Made by a program: the position numbers and the translations under genes | The notes under the pieces: model-generated | Seen by the model: the letters and a program-made list of their open reading frames with translations, nothing else | What the model was told of the DNA's origin: nothing | Databases searched by the model: none | Origin: Phocaeicola salanitronis DSM 18170 | GTDB lineage: Bacteria > Bacteroidota > Bacteroidia > Bacteroidales > Bacteroidaceae | Reading direction: 5' to 3' | DNA length: 64,000 nt | Assembly: GCF_000190575.1 (NCBI RefSeq) | Contig: NC_015164.1 | Location: 3,087,501 to 3,151,500 of the forward strand | Shown here: positions 25,841 through 33,192 of the stretch, in pieces | Layout of the letters: every line of letters begins with the position of its first letter | Numbering within the stretch: the first letter of the stretch is position 1

Positions 25841-26075
25841 GTGGTTCGACCCCTTCGAGGTCGATGGAAGATGGGGAAGGCGAGATAATCCGCAGGTGTT
25901 CCCTTCGGGAGCCACCAGCGGTTAAGCATAGTTCAACCTCTCCGAGGTTGCAGAGTGTGCAAGGTCTAAGCTCTTTGAGGTTTCCGAATGTGCGGGGTCT
26001 AACCTCTTTGAGGTTGCAGAGTGTGCAAGGCAAGAAAGAACCGGACGTGCGAGGTTCAATCTCTTTTGAGGTTGT
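25841..26075 (-). repeat. Inverted block of the stem-loop repeat
   Basis: The same units as in 24441-25297 appear in reverse orientation: GACCCCTTCGAGGTC at the start, the GGTGTTCCCTTCGGGAGCC unit near 25895, then three AACCTCTTTGAGGTT-type stem-loops. With the direct array it brackets the transposase gene. Confidence 0.9.
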
Positions 26076-26123
26076 CCGTGCAGGCAATGTGGAAATGTAC
26101 AATTCTAACCCGCGCAAAGTTTA

Positions 26124-26326
26124 AGAAGCTGCTTTGAATTTATCGTGCGCTGATTTGGGATGAGTTTTTGTAGAGACGCAAAATCTTGCGTCTCTACTAT
26201 GAGGAAGATAGCGGGCTATCTGACGAAGAACAGGAGCGGAAAGGACCAAAAAATCGCCCAAAGCACACACGAAAACGGATACATCAAGCCAAGAAAAACT
26301 TTTTGGAGAAATTCAAAACAGTTTTT
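26124..26326. mobile_element. 203-bp MITE-like element, copy 1
   Basis: Ends AGAAGCTGCTTTGAATTT and, inverted, AAACTGTTTTGAATTT form terminal inverted repeats. The inside contains the palindrome GTAGAGACGCAAAATCTTGC.... A nearly identical 203-bp copy lies at 63661-63863 in the opposite orientation. No transposase is inside, so it would need one in trans. It abuts the 1.75-kb repeat element and truncates a RhuM gene. Confidence 0.85.
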
Positions 26327-26443
26327 AAACAATTCTGACAATTGTTGTCGGTTTAGCCATACCGTTTCATCGTCCAGCCGTACTTCCAGTTTGATTTCTT
26401 CGTTTGGCTGGTATAAAATGATTTCTCCGTATCCTTCCGTCAT
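26327..26443 (-). pseudogene. RhuM family N-terminal fragment, truncated by the 203-bp element
   Basis: The ATG at 26443 opens a frame that reads MTEGYGEIILYQPNEEIKLE, then VRLDDETVWLNRQQLSELF, the well-conserved start of RhuM/virulence-type proteins, which are usually about 300 residues. After about 39 codons the frame runs into the terminal repeat of the 203-bp element and becomes unrelated sequence until a stop at 26216. The rest of the gene is not present on the far side, where the 1.75-kb element begins. A promoter box (26475-26482) is still intact. RhuM proteins are DNA-binding-like and often associated with mobile DNA; here the gene must be dead. Confidence 0.85.
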
Positions 26444-26474
26444 GTTTCCCTGGTTTTATTAAAGTTTGTAATCC

Positions 26475-26482
26475 CAAAGATA
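26475..26482 (-). promoter_or_regulatory. -7 box of the broken rhuM gene
   Basis: Minus-strand TATCTTTG fits TAnnTTTG, 32 bp upstream of the remnant ATG and 5 bp past the copA stop. It would now transcribe into the 203-bp element. Confidence 0.5.
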
Positions 26483-26486
26483 CAGA

Positions 26487-29021
26487 TTATTCTTCACTTA
26501 TCGTATAATCTCCCGCTTTTTCCGTTATCACCTGCTGGAGGGTTTCTACCGGAAGCGCTTTTCCTTTGGCATAGACAAGCGTTGCCACGGGCGGCTCCAA
26601 GGTCACTTGCGCCTTTACGCCTTCTATCGAGTTCAGCGCTTTTTCCACGTATGTGCGGCAATGGTTGCACATCATGCCTTCTACCCGGTAGGTGCGGCTC
26701 GCGGGGGCGGGTTGAGGCCCGCTGGGGGCAAGAGCCTGAGGGGCATCCGATTCCGGTTCCGTAAGCGGAGCCGGGGCAGGCGCTTCCGGTTTCCCGATGC
26801 GTTTCTTCCGCAGGCGGAGGCTGTTGGTCACGACGCTCACGCTGCTCATCGCCATGGCGGCTCCGGCTATCATGGGGTTGAGCAGGAAGCCGTTTATCGG
26901 GTAAAGGATGCCCGCGGCGACAGGTACGCCTATCAGGTTGTAGATGAACGCCCAGAACAGGTTCTGGCGGATGGTGCGTGTGGTGAATACCGAGAGCCGG
27001 ATGGCATCGGCTATCTTGCTGAGGTCGGAAGAGATTAGCGTCATCTTCGCCACATCCATGGCGAGGTCGCTTCCTTGTCCCATGGCGATGCTCAGGTCGG
27101 CTTGTGCCAGGGCGGAGCTGTCGTTGATGCCGTCGCCTGCCATCGCCACGTGTCGCCCTTCCGCCTGCAATTGCCTGATGGCTTCCGCCTTATGCTGGGG
27201 CAGCATTTCGGCGCGGTATTCTTTGATGCCTGCCTGTGCGGCTATGGCTTTCGCCGTGGCTGCATTGTCTCCGGTCAGCATCAGGACGGTCAGCCCCCGT
27301 TTTTGCAAGGCTTCGATAGCGGGTCTCGAAGTCGGCTTGATGCGGTCGGCAATGGCGAATACGCCCAGGGCGGTTTCGGCGTCGGAAAACCAGATGACGG
27401 TCTTGGCTTCGGAAGCGAATGCCCTGGCTCGGTCTTGCAGCCGGGCAGGAACCGCGATGCGGTTTTCGGTGAGCAGGCGGAGGCTCCCGGCATAGAATGT
27501 CTTGCCGTCAGACTCGCCTTTGATTCCTTGCCCCGTCAGGCTTTCCGCGTTTTCGATAAGGATGTGTGCAGGGATGTCGGGAAGGTCTTCGGCATAGCGC
27601 ACGACCGCGCTTGCCAACGGGTGTTCGGAGCATCTTTCCAAGGCATAGAACACGGCTTGCAGGCGCTTGTCCTCCGTGTCCCATACGGCATCGGTCACCA
27701 CGGGCTTCCCTTCGGTGATGGTGCCGGTCTTGTCCAATACGATGGTGTCTATCTTACGGGCTGTCTCCAGGCTCTCGGCGTCTTTGATGAGGATGCCCTG
27801 CTCGGCTCCCTTGCCGATGCCCACCATGATGGCGGTCGGCGTGGCAAGCCCCAAGGCGCAAGGGCAGGCGATAATCAATACCGTCACGGCGGAGAGCAGC
27901 CCGTGGGTAAATCCGTTTTCGGGGGAAAGGGCCAGCCATAAGACGAAGGTAAGCAAGGCGGTGCCCATGATGGCGGGTACGAAGATGCCCGCAATCTTGT
28001 CCACCAGCTTCTGTACCGGGGCTTTGCTTCCTTGCGCGTCTTGCACCATGCGGATGATGTGTGCCAGCAGGGTGTCGGCCCCCACTTTCTCGGCACGGAA
28101 GCAGAAGCTGCCCTTTTGGTTGATGGTGCCCGCGTAAACCTCGTCGGGGGCTTGTTTCAATACCGGCACCGGCTCGCCGCTCAACATGCTTTCGTCTACG
28201 TACGAATGGCCTTCGCTCACCCGTCCGTCCACCGCGATGCGTTCTCCCGGCTTTACCGCCAGCATATCGCCCGGCACGACCTGCCCGATTTCCGTTTCTT
28301 CCCATTCGCCTTCCGCGTTCAGGCGGGTGACGGTGCGGGGCTGAAGCCCCATCAGCTTCTTGATAGAATCGGAAGTGCGTCCCTTGGCACGTTCTTCCAA
28401 GGTGCGTCCCAACAGGATAAAGGCGATAATGACGCTCGCCGCCTCGAAATAGACATGAGGGGTGACGCCGCGCTCCAGCCAGAATTCAGGGAAAAACAGG
28501 TTGAACAGGCTGAACAGGTAAGCGATGCCGGTGCTGTTTGCCACCAGCGTGTCCATATTGGCGGAGCGGTGCTTCAGCTGCTTCCAGGCGTTGATGTAAA
28601 ACCCTCTCCCCAGCCAGAATACCACGGGAGTGGAGAGAATCCACATCGTCCAGCCGGCGTAGGGCATATCCATAAAGAACATCCCGATGACGGCAACGGG
28701 CAAGGCCAGGGCAATGGCGCAAAGGGTGCGGAAGCGCAAGTCGCGGTAGCGCCGGGTATGGGCGTCTTCGGCGATTTGCGCACTGTCTTTTCCGGTGTCG
28801 GTCACAAGGTCGTATCCCGCATCCTGAACGGCTTTCCGCAAGGCTCCGGGCGAGCATTGCGAAGCGTCGTATTCCACCGTAGCGGTCGCCGCGGCATAAT
28901 TCACGCTTGCCGTGCATACGCCCGGCTGGCGGTTTAAGGTCTTGTCTACCCGTGCGGCACAAGCGGCGCAGCTCATGCCCAATACGGGGAATGTCTGTTT
29001 CTGGATAGCAGATGGGTTCAT
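26487..29021 (-). CDS. copA: Copper-exporting P1B-type ATPase with N- and C-terminal heavy-metal domains
   Basis: 844 residues from the ATG at 29021 (MNPSAIQKQTF); an upstream in-frame extension contains the -7 box and is rejected. An N-terminal HMA domain with MSCAAC (residues 16-21), about eight membrane helices, the CPC ion motif in IIACPCALGLATP near 388, the phosphorylation motif DKTGT near 428, TGDNAATAKAIA and GDGINDSSALAQADL. After a Pro/Ala-rich linker (about 735-770) a second HMA domain with MMCNHC sits at the C-terminus (about 775-844). CPC plus CxxC domains indicate Cu(I) export from the cytoplasm. A C-terminal metal-binding domain is less usual than two in tandem at the N-terminus. 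Confidence 0.93.
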   Translation of the reverse strand: MNPSAIQKQTFPVLGMSCAACAARVDKTLNRQPGVCTASVNYAAATATVEYDASQCSPGALRKAVQDAGYDLVTDTGKDSAQIAEDAHTRRYRDLRFRTLCAIALALPVAVIGMFFMDMPYAGWTMWILSTPVVFWLGRGFYINAWKQLKHRSANMDTLVANSTGIAYLFSLFNLFFPEFWLERGVTPHVYFEAASVIIAFILLGRTLEERAKGRTSDSIKKLMGLQPRTVTRLNAEGEWEETEIGQVVPGDMLAVKPGERIAVDGRVSEGHSYVDESMLSGEPVPVLKQAPDEVYAGTINQKGSFCFRAEKVGADTLLAHIIRMVQDAQGSKAPVQKLVDKIAGIFVPAIMGTALLTFVLWLALSPENGFTHGLLSAVTVLIIACPCALGLATPTAIMVGIGKGAEQGILIKDAESLETARKIDTIVLDKTGTITEGKPVVTDAVWDTEDKRLQAVFYALERCSEHPLASAVVRYAEDLPDIPAHILIENAESLTGQGIKGESDGKTFYAGSLRLLTENRIAVPARLQDRARAFASEAKTVIWFSDAETALGVFAIADRIKPTSRPAIEALQKRGLTVLMLTGDNAATAKAIAAQAGIKEYRAEMLPQHKAEAIRQLQAEGRHVAMAGDGINDSSALAQADLSIAMGQGSDLAMDVAKMTLISSDLSKIADAIRLSVFTTRTIRQNLFWAFIYNLIGVPVAAGILYPINGFLLNPMIAGAAMAMSSVSVVTNSLRLRKKRIGKPEAPAPAPLTEPESDAPQALAPSGPQPAPASRTYRVEGMMCNHCRTYVEKALNSIEGVKAQVTLEPPVATLVYAKGKALPVETLQQVITEKAGDYTISEE

Positions 29022-29048
29022 ATCGGTTCGTGTTTTAGTTTTCGGGTG

Positions 29049-29056
29049 CAAAGTTA
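29049..29056 (-). promoter_or_regulatory. -7 box of copA
   Basis: Minus-strand TAACTTTG fits TAnnTTTG, 28 bp upstream of the ATG at 29021. No copper-responsive operator is recognisable nearby. Confidence 0.55.
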
Positions 29057-29179
29057 GCAACCCTCTGCGATATCCTTTTATATAATTATGGATATAATTT
29101 ATAAATGAAGAACCTTTTTAATGAAGAGCTAAGAATGAAGAATCGCCCGCATGGAAATTCTTCATTCTTCATTCATCAT

Positions 29180-29275
29180 TTAAATACACGAGGTCACGCC
29201 CAAGGTCGTCCCGATAGCGGTCAGAATCGTAATCAATGTCTGGATAATAATCCCCCAAATGTTTTTCTTTTCCAT
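29180..29275 (-). CDS. Smalltalk family small protein
   Basis: 31 residues: MEKKNIWGIIIQTLITILTA, then IGTTLGVTSCI. A basic start, one hydrophobic helix and the conserved end TTLGVTSC match the short 'smalltalk' proteins annotated in Bacteroides, which typically lie beside HU-HIG DNA-binding genes, as here. Too short for most gene finders. The terminal Cys could be lipidated or simply lie at the membrane face. Function unknown. Confidence 0.82.
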   Translation of the reverse strand: MEKKNIWGIIIQTLITILTAIGTTLGVTSCI

Positions 29276-29291
29276 AGTTTTTAGTTTTTGA

Positions 29292-29716
29292 GTTTGTGAG
29301 TTTTTTTGAAACGCAGATTTTCGCAGATTAACGCAGATTATTTTACTCTTTTTTTGTCATGCTGAACGAAGTGAAGCATCTCGTAATCATCCACTTGGCG
29401 TATCCGAGATCCTTCACATTCGTTCAGGATGACATGGAAGGTCTGCACGTTTATATTCTAAAAAAATTAATCCGCGAAAATCTGCGTTAATCCGCGTTTC
29501 AACGTTTGTGAGTTTTTTTGAAACGCAGATTTTCGCAGATTAACACAGATTATTTTACTCTTTTTTGTCATGCTGAACGAAGTGAAGCATCTCGTAATCA
29601 TCCACTTGGTGTATCCGAGATCCTTCACATTCGTTCAGGATGACATGGAAGGTCTGCACGTTTATATTCTAAAAAAATTAATCCGCGAAAATCTGCGTTA
29701 ATCCGCGTTTCAAAAA
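29292..29716. repeat. Tandem duplication of a 212-bp nested palindromic repeat
   Basis: Two nearly identical copies (29292-29503 and 29504-29716). Each has outer arms GAAACGCAGATTTTCGCAGA and its inverted form around an inner hairpin GTCATGCTGAACGAAGTGAA...TTCACATTCGTTCAGGATGAC. Only a few bases differ (e.g. AACGCAG/AACACAG). Together with smalltalk they fill 29061-29720. An inverted relative lies at 38205-38406. Confidence 0.9.
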
Positions 29717-29720
29717 AAAG

Positions 29721-30209
29721 TTACACGCCCGGCTCCGATGCGGCAGGCTTGCGTTTCGCCGCTTCGAGGTCCACGGTAGTCTCGCCCGCCTTCTCCGCCT
29801 TCAGCGTAGCCGCCTGCGCCAAACGGCTTGCCACGGGGTTGAACTGCGCCCGGCTGATAAGCCCCTCGAAGTCCGTTCCGGGCGTGAAAATCACGTTGAT
29901 GCCCGTGATGTTCGCCGCCGTGAACTCTTCCATCGTTTCCGCGCCCGCCGACGAGAGCGAAATCCAGAAGTCGCCCAGCGCGCCCAGCTGCACCTTGTTG
30001 CCGTTCAGGAGCATTTCCACCAGGCACTCGCACATGTCGAGCACCACGCCCTGCACCGTGCCGCGCGAATACACCCCGTTGTGGTCGGCAATGTGTTTCA
30101 CAAACTTGTCAAAGGTCATCGACTCGCTCATCTGAGCACGTGCATACGCTTTTTCGCTCGCTTCCTCGTCCAACGGGTTGCGCATCATGTAGACAGAATA
30201 GTTAATCAT
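29721..30209 (-). CDS. HU-HIG family DNA-binding protein
   Basis: 162 residues. N-terminus MINYSVYMMRNPLDEEASEK, then the HU-like helical part (MTFDKFVKHIADHNGVYSRGTVQGVVLDMCECLVEMLLNGNKVQLGALGDFWISL), an arm, and a Lys/Ala-rich tail (EAAKRKPAASEPGV). This corresponds to the HU-HIG variant of Bacteroidales, fused to a short Ig-like or disordered tail, found next to smalltalk and DUF3987 genes. It is expected to bind DNA without sequence specificity. A -7 box lies at 30367-30374, leaving a leader of about 150 nt that contains a palindromic repeat. Confidence 0.85.
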   Translation of the reverse strand: MINYSVYMMRNPLDEEASEKAYARAQMSESMTFDKFVKHIADHNGVYSRGTVQGVVLDMCECLVEMLLNGNKVQLGALGDFWISLSSAGAETMEEFTAANITGINVIFTPGTDFEGLISRAQFNPVASRLAQAATLKAEKAGETTVDLEAAKRKPAASEPGV

Positions 30210-30253
30210 AGTAGTTTAGTTTTAAGTTGGTTAGTTTTTAAGGTTGTTAGTTT

Positions 30254-30355
30254 TTTACCACAGATTACACCGATTAATGAATAACGAAGGATGTTGCCGT
30301 TGCCAATTATTAATTATTAATTGTTAATTATTAATTGATAAAATCTGTGGTGAAA
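30254..30355. repeat. Diverged CACCACAGATTACAC inverted repeat in the HU-HIG leader
   Basis: Arms ACCACAGATTACACCGATTA (about 30257) and AAATCTGTGGTGAAAAC (about 30339) flank a run of TTAATTATTAATTG units. Same family as 11541-11602. Confidence 0.75.
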
Positions 30356-30366
30356 ACCTTACGATG

Positions 30367-30374
30367 CAAAGGTA
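30367..30374 (-). promoter_or_regulatory. -7 box of the HU-HIG gene
   Basis: Minus-strand TACCTTTG fits TAnnTTTG. The resulting leader would be about 150 nt long and would include the palindromic repeat. The stretch 30375-30630 upstream holds no gene I can support, only a short ATGCATATATATGCAT palindrome near 30594. Confidence 0.55.
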
Positions 30375-30633
30375 CGCAATCCCCTCCACATGGCAATGGA
30401 TTTGAAACGGGTGAGTGTAAAAATCTGTTAATGGTGTGCATTTTGCTTTATATATCGCTGTAAATGAGGAATATAACAGGGTGGAAAATCGCGTCTTCAT
30501 AGCTTCTTACACCGTTCGTTCATGGCGCTGGGCGGATGCGCGGGCGGATGCAACCATATCCGTTGCGGCACGCCCTTATGTGCATCAGGATATGCATATA
30601 TATGCATTTCTTATGTGTTTTTATGTATGTTCG

Positions 30634-30839
30634 AATCTAACATCTAACAATATAACAATATAACAATAACAAAATGAACAGGAGCAAAAAAGGAAGATAC
30701 AACCATATAACATATATATATTATATATATATATTTATATATATATAATATATATATGTTATATCTATCACTTTCTTTAAGTGGCGTTCGAAATCGAAAA
30801 AACTTATTGTTATATTGTTATATTGTTAGATGTTAGATT
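30634..30839. repeat. Large nested palindrome: 36-bp arms around a 60-bp AT palindrome
   Basis: The arms AATCTAACATCTAACAATAT... (30634-30669) and 30804-30839 are exact 36-bp inverted copies. The centre 30705-30764 is a 60-bp AT-only hairpin with a 2-bp loop. Design and AACAATATAACA-type arms match the element at 8391-8671. Confidence 0.92.
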
Positions 30840-30967
30840 TTTCCGGACGGTCATTTATGTTCTACAACAACAACCCCTTGAAAAAGTACCCGTATCATTC
30901 CCTGTATGAATTTTTTTTATTATTTTTCGGTTATAATTAATTATTAACCAATATATTAAAAATATCA

Positions 30968-31684
30968 ATGAAGAAACAAAACAAACAAGCAGGAGAGTTC
31001 CAAGAAGACGAAGCGTGCGGAGAGCAGCCGGTCCTGCTCCCCTCGAATGCAACAAACGAGTGTAGAACGATTCCGGTGCAGATGGTGCAGAAGCTTGCCG
31101 ACATGCTGATTGACACGAAAGCCGCCAAAGAAGAAGCCGTCCGCGAGAGCGAACGCTACCGGAAGGAGAATGCCGACCTTGCCCGCCGGCTGGAGCAAAG
31201 CGAATGGGAAAAAGAACAGATACGCGCCGAATGCCAGGCGATAAAGCGCGCCTCGGCGCTCTACCTTGCCGAACGGCTCGCACCGTCTCCGCCCCAGCAG
31301 GCGGCAGAGAGTCCCGGCATGCCCGACGGCACGGAGAGCGCCGAGGCGCCTCTTTCCGAAATGGAGGGGAAGATAAACCGCGCCATCGCCGTGATGCAGG
31401 AAGAGCGGGTCTTCAAGTTCGCCTACGACTACGTGTGGGTGATGCTGGTGATGAACCAGACGGCAGGCATGCCGCATTTCGAGTCCACCCCGTCGTTCCA
31501 TTGCTTCCTCGGCCGCATCGGCGTGAAGGAGATGCCCACACTGGCAAGCCTGAAGAAGAAAGCCGCTACGGCACGCCGCCTTCACCCCGGCTGGACGTTC
31601 GCCGACACCGCCGACGTCAACGAGACGCGCCGCCGCAACAACGTGGCAAGCCGCTTCCTGAGCCTCGTGCGGAAAGCTGCGTGA
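30968..31684 (+). CDS. Hypothetical coiled-coil protein
   Basis: 238 residues. A charged N-terminus, then a predicted coiled coil at about 55-105 (DTKAAKEEAVRESERYRKENADLARRLEQSEWEKEQIRAEC), a Pro/Ala-rich linker and a C-terminal helical domain (KINRAIAVMQEERVFKFAYDYVWVMLVMNQTAGMPHFESTPSFHCFLGRIG). No signal peptide. It is preceded by an AT-rich leader and the 30634-30839 palindrome and followed by AATGTG repeats. The GC content is higher than in its surroundings. I do not recognise the family; similar accessory proteins occur near HU-HIG genes. Confidence 0.62.
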   Translation: MKKQNKQAGEFQEDEACGEQPVLLPSNATNECRTIPVQMVQKLADMLIDTKAAKEEAVRESERYRKENADLARRLEQSEWEKEQIRAECQAIKRASALYLAERLAPSPPQQAAESPGMPDGTESAEAPLSEMEGKINRAIAVMQEERVFKFAYDYVWVMLVMNQTAGMPHFESTPSFHCFLGRIGVKEMPTLASLKKKAATARRLHPGWTFADTADVNETRRRNNVASRFLSLVRKAA

Positions 31685-31691
31685 TAATGTG

Positions 31692-31828
31692 TTAATGTGA
31701 GAATGTGGGAATGTGCTAATATGCGAATGTGTCAATGTGGCAATGTGATAATGTGCCAATGTGAAATGAAGTAACGAGCACATTAGCACATTGTTTATTA
31801 GCACATTATTTATTAGCACATTGTTTAT
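31692..31828. repeat. AATGTG short tandem repeats with inverted counterpart
   Basis: About ten units of (A)ATGTGNN spaced 9-10 bp (31692-31765) are followed by inverted units GCACATTAGCACATT, then TTTATTAGCACATT twice. The RNA would form a long imperfect hairpin just 3' of the convergent higA stop. Confidence 0.8.
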
Positions 31829-31830
31829 TG

Positions 31831-32142
31831 TCAATTGAAAGAGGGGGTAAGCTCGATATTCAGCGCATGGGCGATGCGGAAGAAACTGGAAAGCTGCATG
31901 TCTACTTCCCCTTTCTCCACACGGGCGATGTAGCTTTGTTCCTTGCCGATTTTCTGCGCAAGCTGCTTTTGCGTCATCTTCAGCTCCTTGCGGCGGTTAC
32001 GGAGTATTTCCCCGTAATACCATGCCATCGCTTTTTCGTGAAACTCCGCCCGCGAAAGAGTTCCTTCTTTCCCGTATTCCTCATCCAGCAGCTGGTCGGC
32101 CGTCTTGAGCTTCGCCAATTTCGATTCGTCTAACTTTATCAT
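31831..32142 (-). CDS. higA: HigA-type XRE-family antitoxin
   Basis: 103 residues. The C-terminal half is a Cro/CI helix-turn-helix: LRNRRKELKMTQKQLAQKIG, then KEQSYIARVEKGEVDMQLSSFFRIAHALNIEL. The N-terminal extension (MIKLDESKLAKLKTADQLLDEEYGKEG) probably neutralises the toxin. Its start overlaps the toxin stop by 4 bp, giving the toxin-first order of higBA systems. It should repress its own operon through the palindrome at 32494-32515. Confidence 0.88.
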   Translation of the reverse strand: MIKLDESKLAKLKTADQLLDEEYGKEGTLSRAEFHEKAMAWYYGEILRNRRKELKMTQKQLAQKIGKEQSYIARVEKGEVDMQLSSFFRIAHALNIELTPSFN

Positions 32143-32474
32143 AATTCCAAGTCTTTTAATATCCGTCTTGCTTTGGCTATCTGTTTCTGGTAGTCTTTCG
32201 ACGACTTTTTCAGAAATCCGTTAAGCAAAATTATCTTTGTCGATAAAATGATGTTTTCGTTATCCACCGCAAACAATACCGTCCGGTATTCGTTGTAGCC
32301 CACAGAAACACGCATTTCGTATAAGTCTGTGCCCTCAAGGCGTTTTACGTATTTCACCGGCAGGGCATATACACTTTTAATGACTTCAAATGTGTACTTG
32401 AATTTAGTCTTTACCCGTTCGTCCAATGTTTCGTAAAACTCATCGAATTCCAGCGTTCTGTACAGGGTACGCAT
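32139..32474 (-). CDS. higB: RelE/HigB-like toxin (phage Gp49-like family)
   Basis: 111 residues, all within the RelE-superfamily fold: FYETLDERVKTKFKYTFEVI, then VKYVKRLEGTDLYEMRVSVG, the signature LYE.R strand, YNEYRTVLFAVDNENIILSTKIILLNGFLKKS with the phage-derived Gp49-like GF.KK motif, and a C-terminal basic helix. Predicted ribosome-dependent mRNA endonuclease. It is the first gene of the operon and sits 20 bp downstream of a 22-bp palindrome. Length and motifs are intact, so the module looks functional. Confidence 0.87.
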   Translation of the reverse strand: MRTLYRTLEFDEFYETLDERVKTKFKYTFEVIKSVYALPVKYVKRLEGTDLYEMRVSVGYNEYRTVLFAVDNENIILSTKIILLNGFLKKSSKDYQKQIAKARRILKDLEL

Positions 32475-32493
32475 ACTTGTCCTTTTGTGCGCA

Positions 32494-32515
32494 AATATAA
32501 CTAATTAGTTATATT
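32494..32515. promoter_or_regulatory. Perfect 22-bp palindromic operator of higBA
   Basis: AATATAACTAA is followed by its exact complement TTAGTTATATT. It is centred about 30 bp upstream of the higB ATG, where the promoter should be, as expected for HigA autorepression. Confidence 0.75.
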
Positions 32516-32596
32516 CAGCCAAGGATTTTCCTCTAAAAAGCGGTTTAATCCCTTCATTTTCTCCGAATTTCTATGAACGTCCCGGCGGCAAATGAT

Positions 32597-32908
32597 TTAC
32601 AGCACCCGGAGCGACAAGGGCTTTCCGCTTTCTCTTTCCCTCTCCAGCCAAGCGGTATGCCTGTTCCCGTCTGCGCTTATCACGCAAGGCATGTAAACCT
32701 TATCTTTCTTTTCTCCCTCATCTTCGGGGTTTTCTCCCCACACAATCTGTCCGGGACTTATCTGCCTTAAATCTTCATCAATATAAGCGCAATACAATAG
32801 TTCTTCGATGCGGCTCACGGGCGGCTCTTCCAGTGTCGCTTTCAGCAACTCGATGGTTTCTTCCGGCAAGAGCCGGATGTTTGGTTTGTTTTCTGTTGTT
32901 TTCTTCAT
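32597..32908 (-). CDS. Small hypothetical protein
   Basis: 103 residues from the ATG at 32908 (MKKTTENKPNIRLLPEETIE). The sequence is acidic and mixed alpha/beta: LLKATLEEPPVSRIEELLYC, then AYIDEDLRQISPGQIVWGEN, EKKDKVYMPCVISADGNRHTAW. No signal peptide, no membrane helix, no family recognised. It is upstream of higBA on the same strand, 120 bp from the operator, so it is probably separate. Its short start and codon use look genuine but evidence is limited. Confidence 0.55.
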   Translation of the reverse strand: MKKTTENKPNIRLLPEETIELLKATLEEPPVSRIEELLYCAYIDEDLRQISPGQIVWGENPEDEGEKKDKVYMPCVISADGNRHTAWLERERESGKPLSLRVL

Positions 32909-33121
32909 GGTAAAATTGATTATAAACCTCATTTATATAAACGCATAAATTCCGAAAAGTACATAAATAAAGTGTTAAAAAATGTAGGTGTTGTGGCGGA
33001 AAGTCTAATGAGGCAAGATGCGGACATTCATAAAAATTTAAAGACTCTGTGTCCTCTGTGGTGAAAAAAAAGCGTATTTTAATTCTGCTTAAAGCATGAA
33101 AGAAAAAAACTGACAAATTTA

Positions 33122-33152
33122 TTTGTATTTGTTTAAATTTATGTTACATTTG
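33122..33152 (+). promoter_or_regulatory. Promoter of the BACON lipoprotein / M64 peptidase operon
   Basis: TTTG (33122-33125), a 19-bp spacer and TACATTTG (33145-33152) match the -33/-7 consensus, 40 bp upstream of the first ATG. Confidence 0.75.
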
Positions 33153-33192
33153 CGGAATATGAAAGCTTGTGATAACTTTAAATGAATGTAGC

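Larger units (their letters stand above)
24371..26120. mobile_element. 1.75-kb element with 38-bp terminal inverted repeats, Y1 transposase and stem-loop arrays
   Basis: Left end 24371-24408 (actttgcgcgggttaaaatt...) and right end 26083-26120 are inverted copies, identical at about 34 of 38 positions. Between them lie a direct array of stem-loop repeats (24441-25297), an IS200/REP-type transposase gene (25298-25750, minus) and an inverted block of the same repeats (25841-26075). The sequence 25751-25840 holds no feature. The boundary-to-boundary structure suggests a single unit. Classical IS200 elements lack long terminal inverted repeats, so this is closer to a RAYT with its REP repeats, or to an unnamed variant. 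Confidence 0.75.

Noticed and set aside
30436..30663. A 75-codon open frame upstream of the AT palindrome
   Set aside because: No homologous pattern, no promoter, and it ends in repeat arms.
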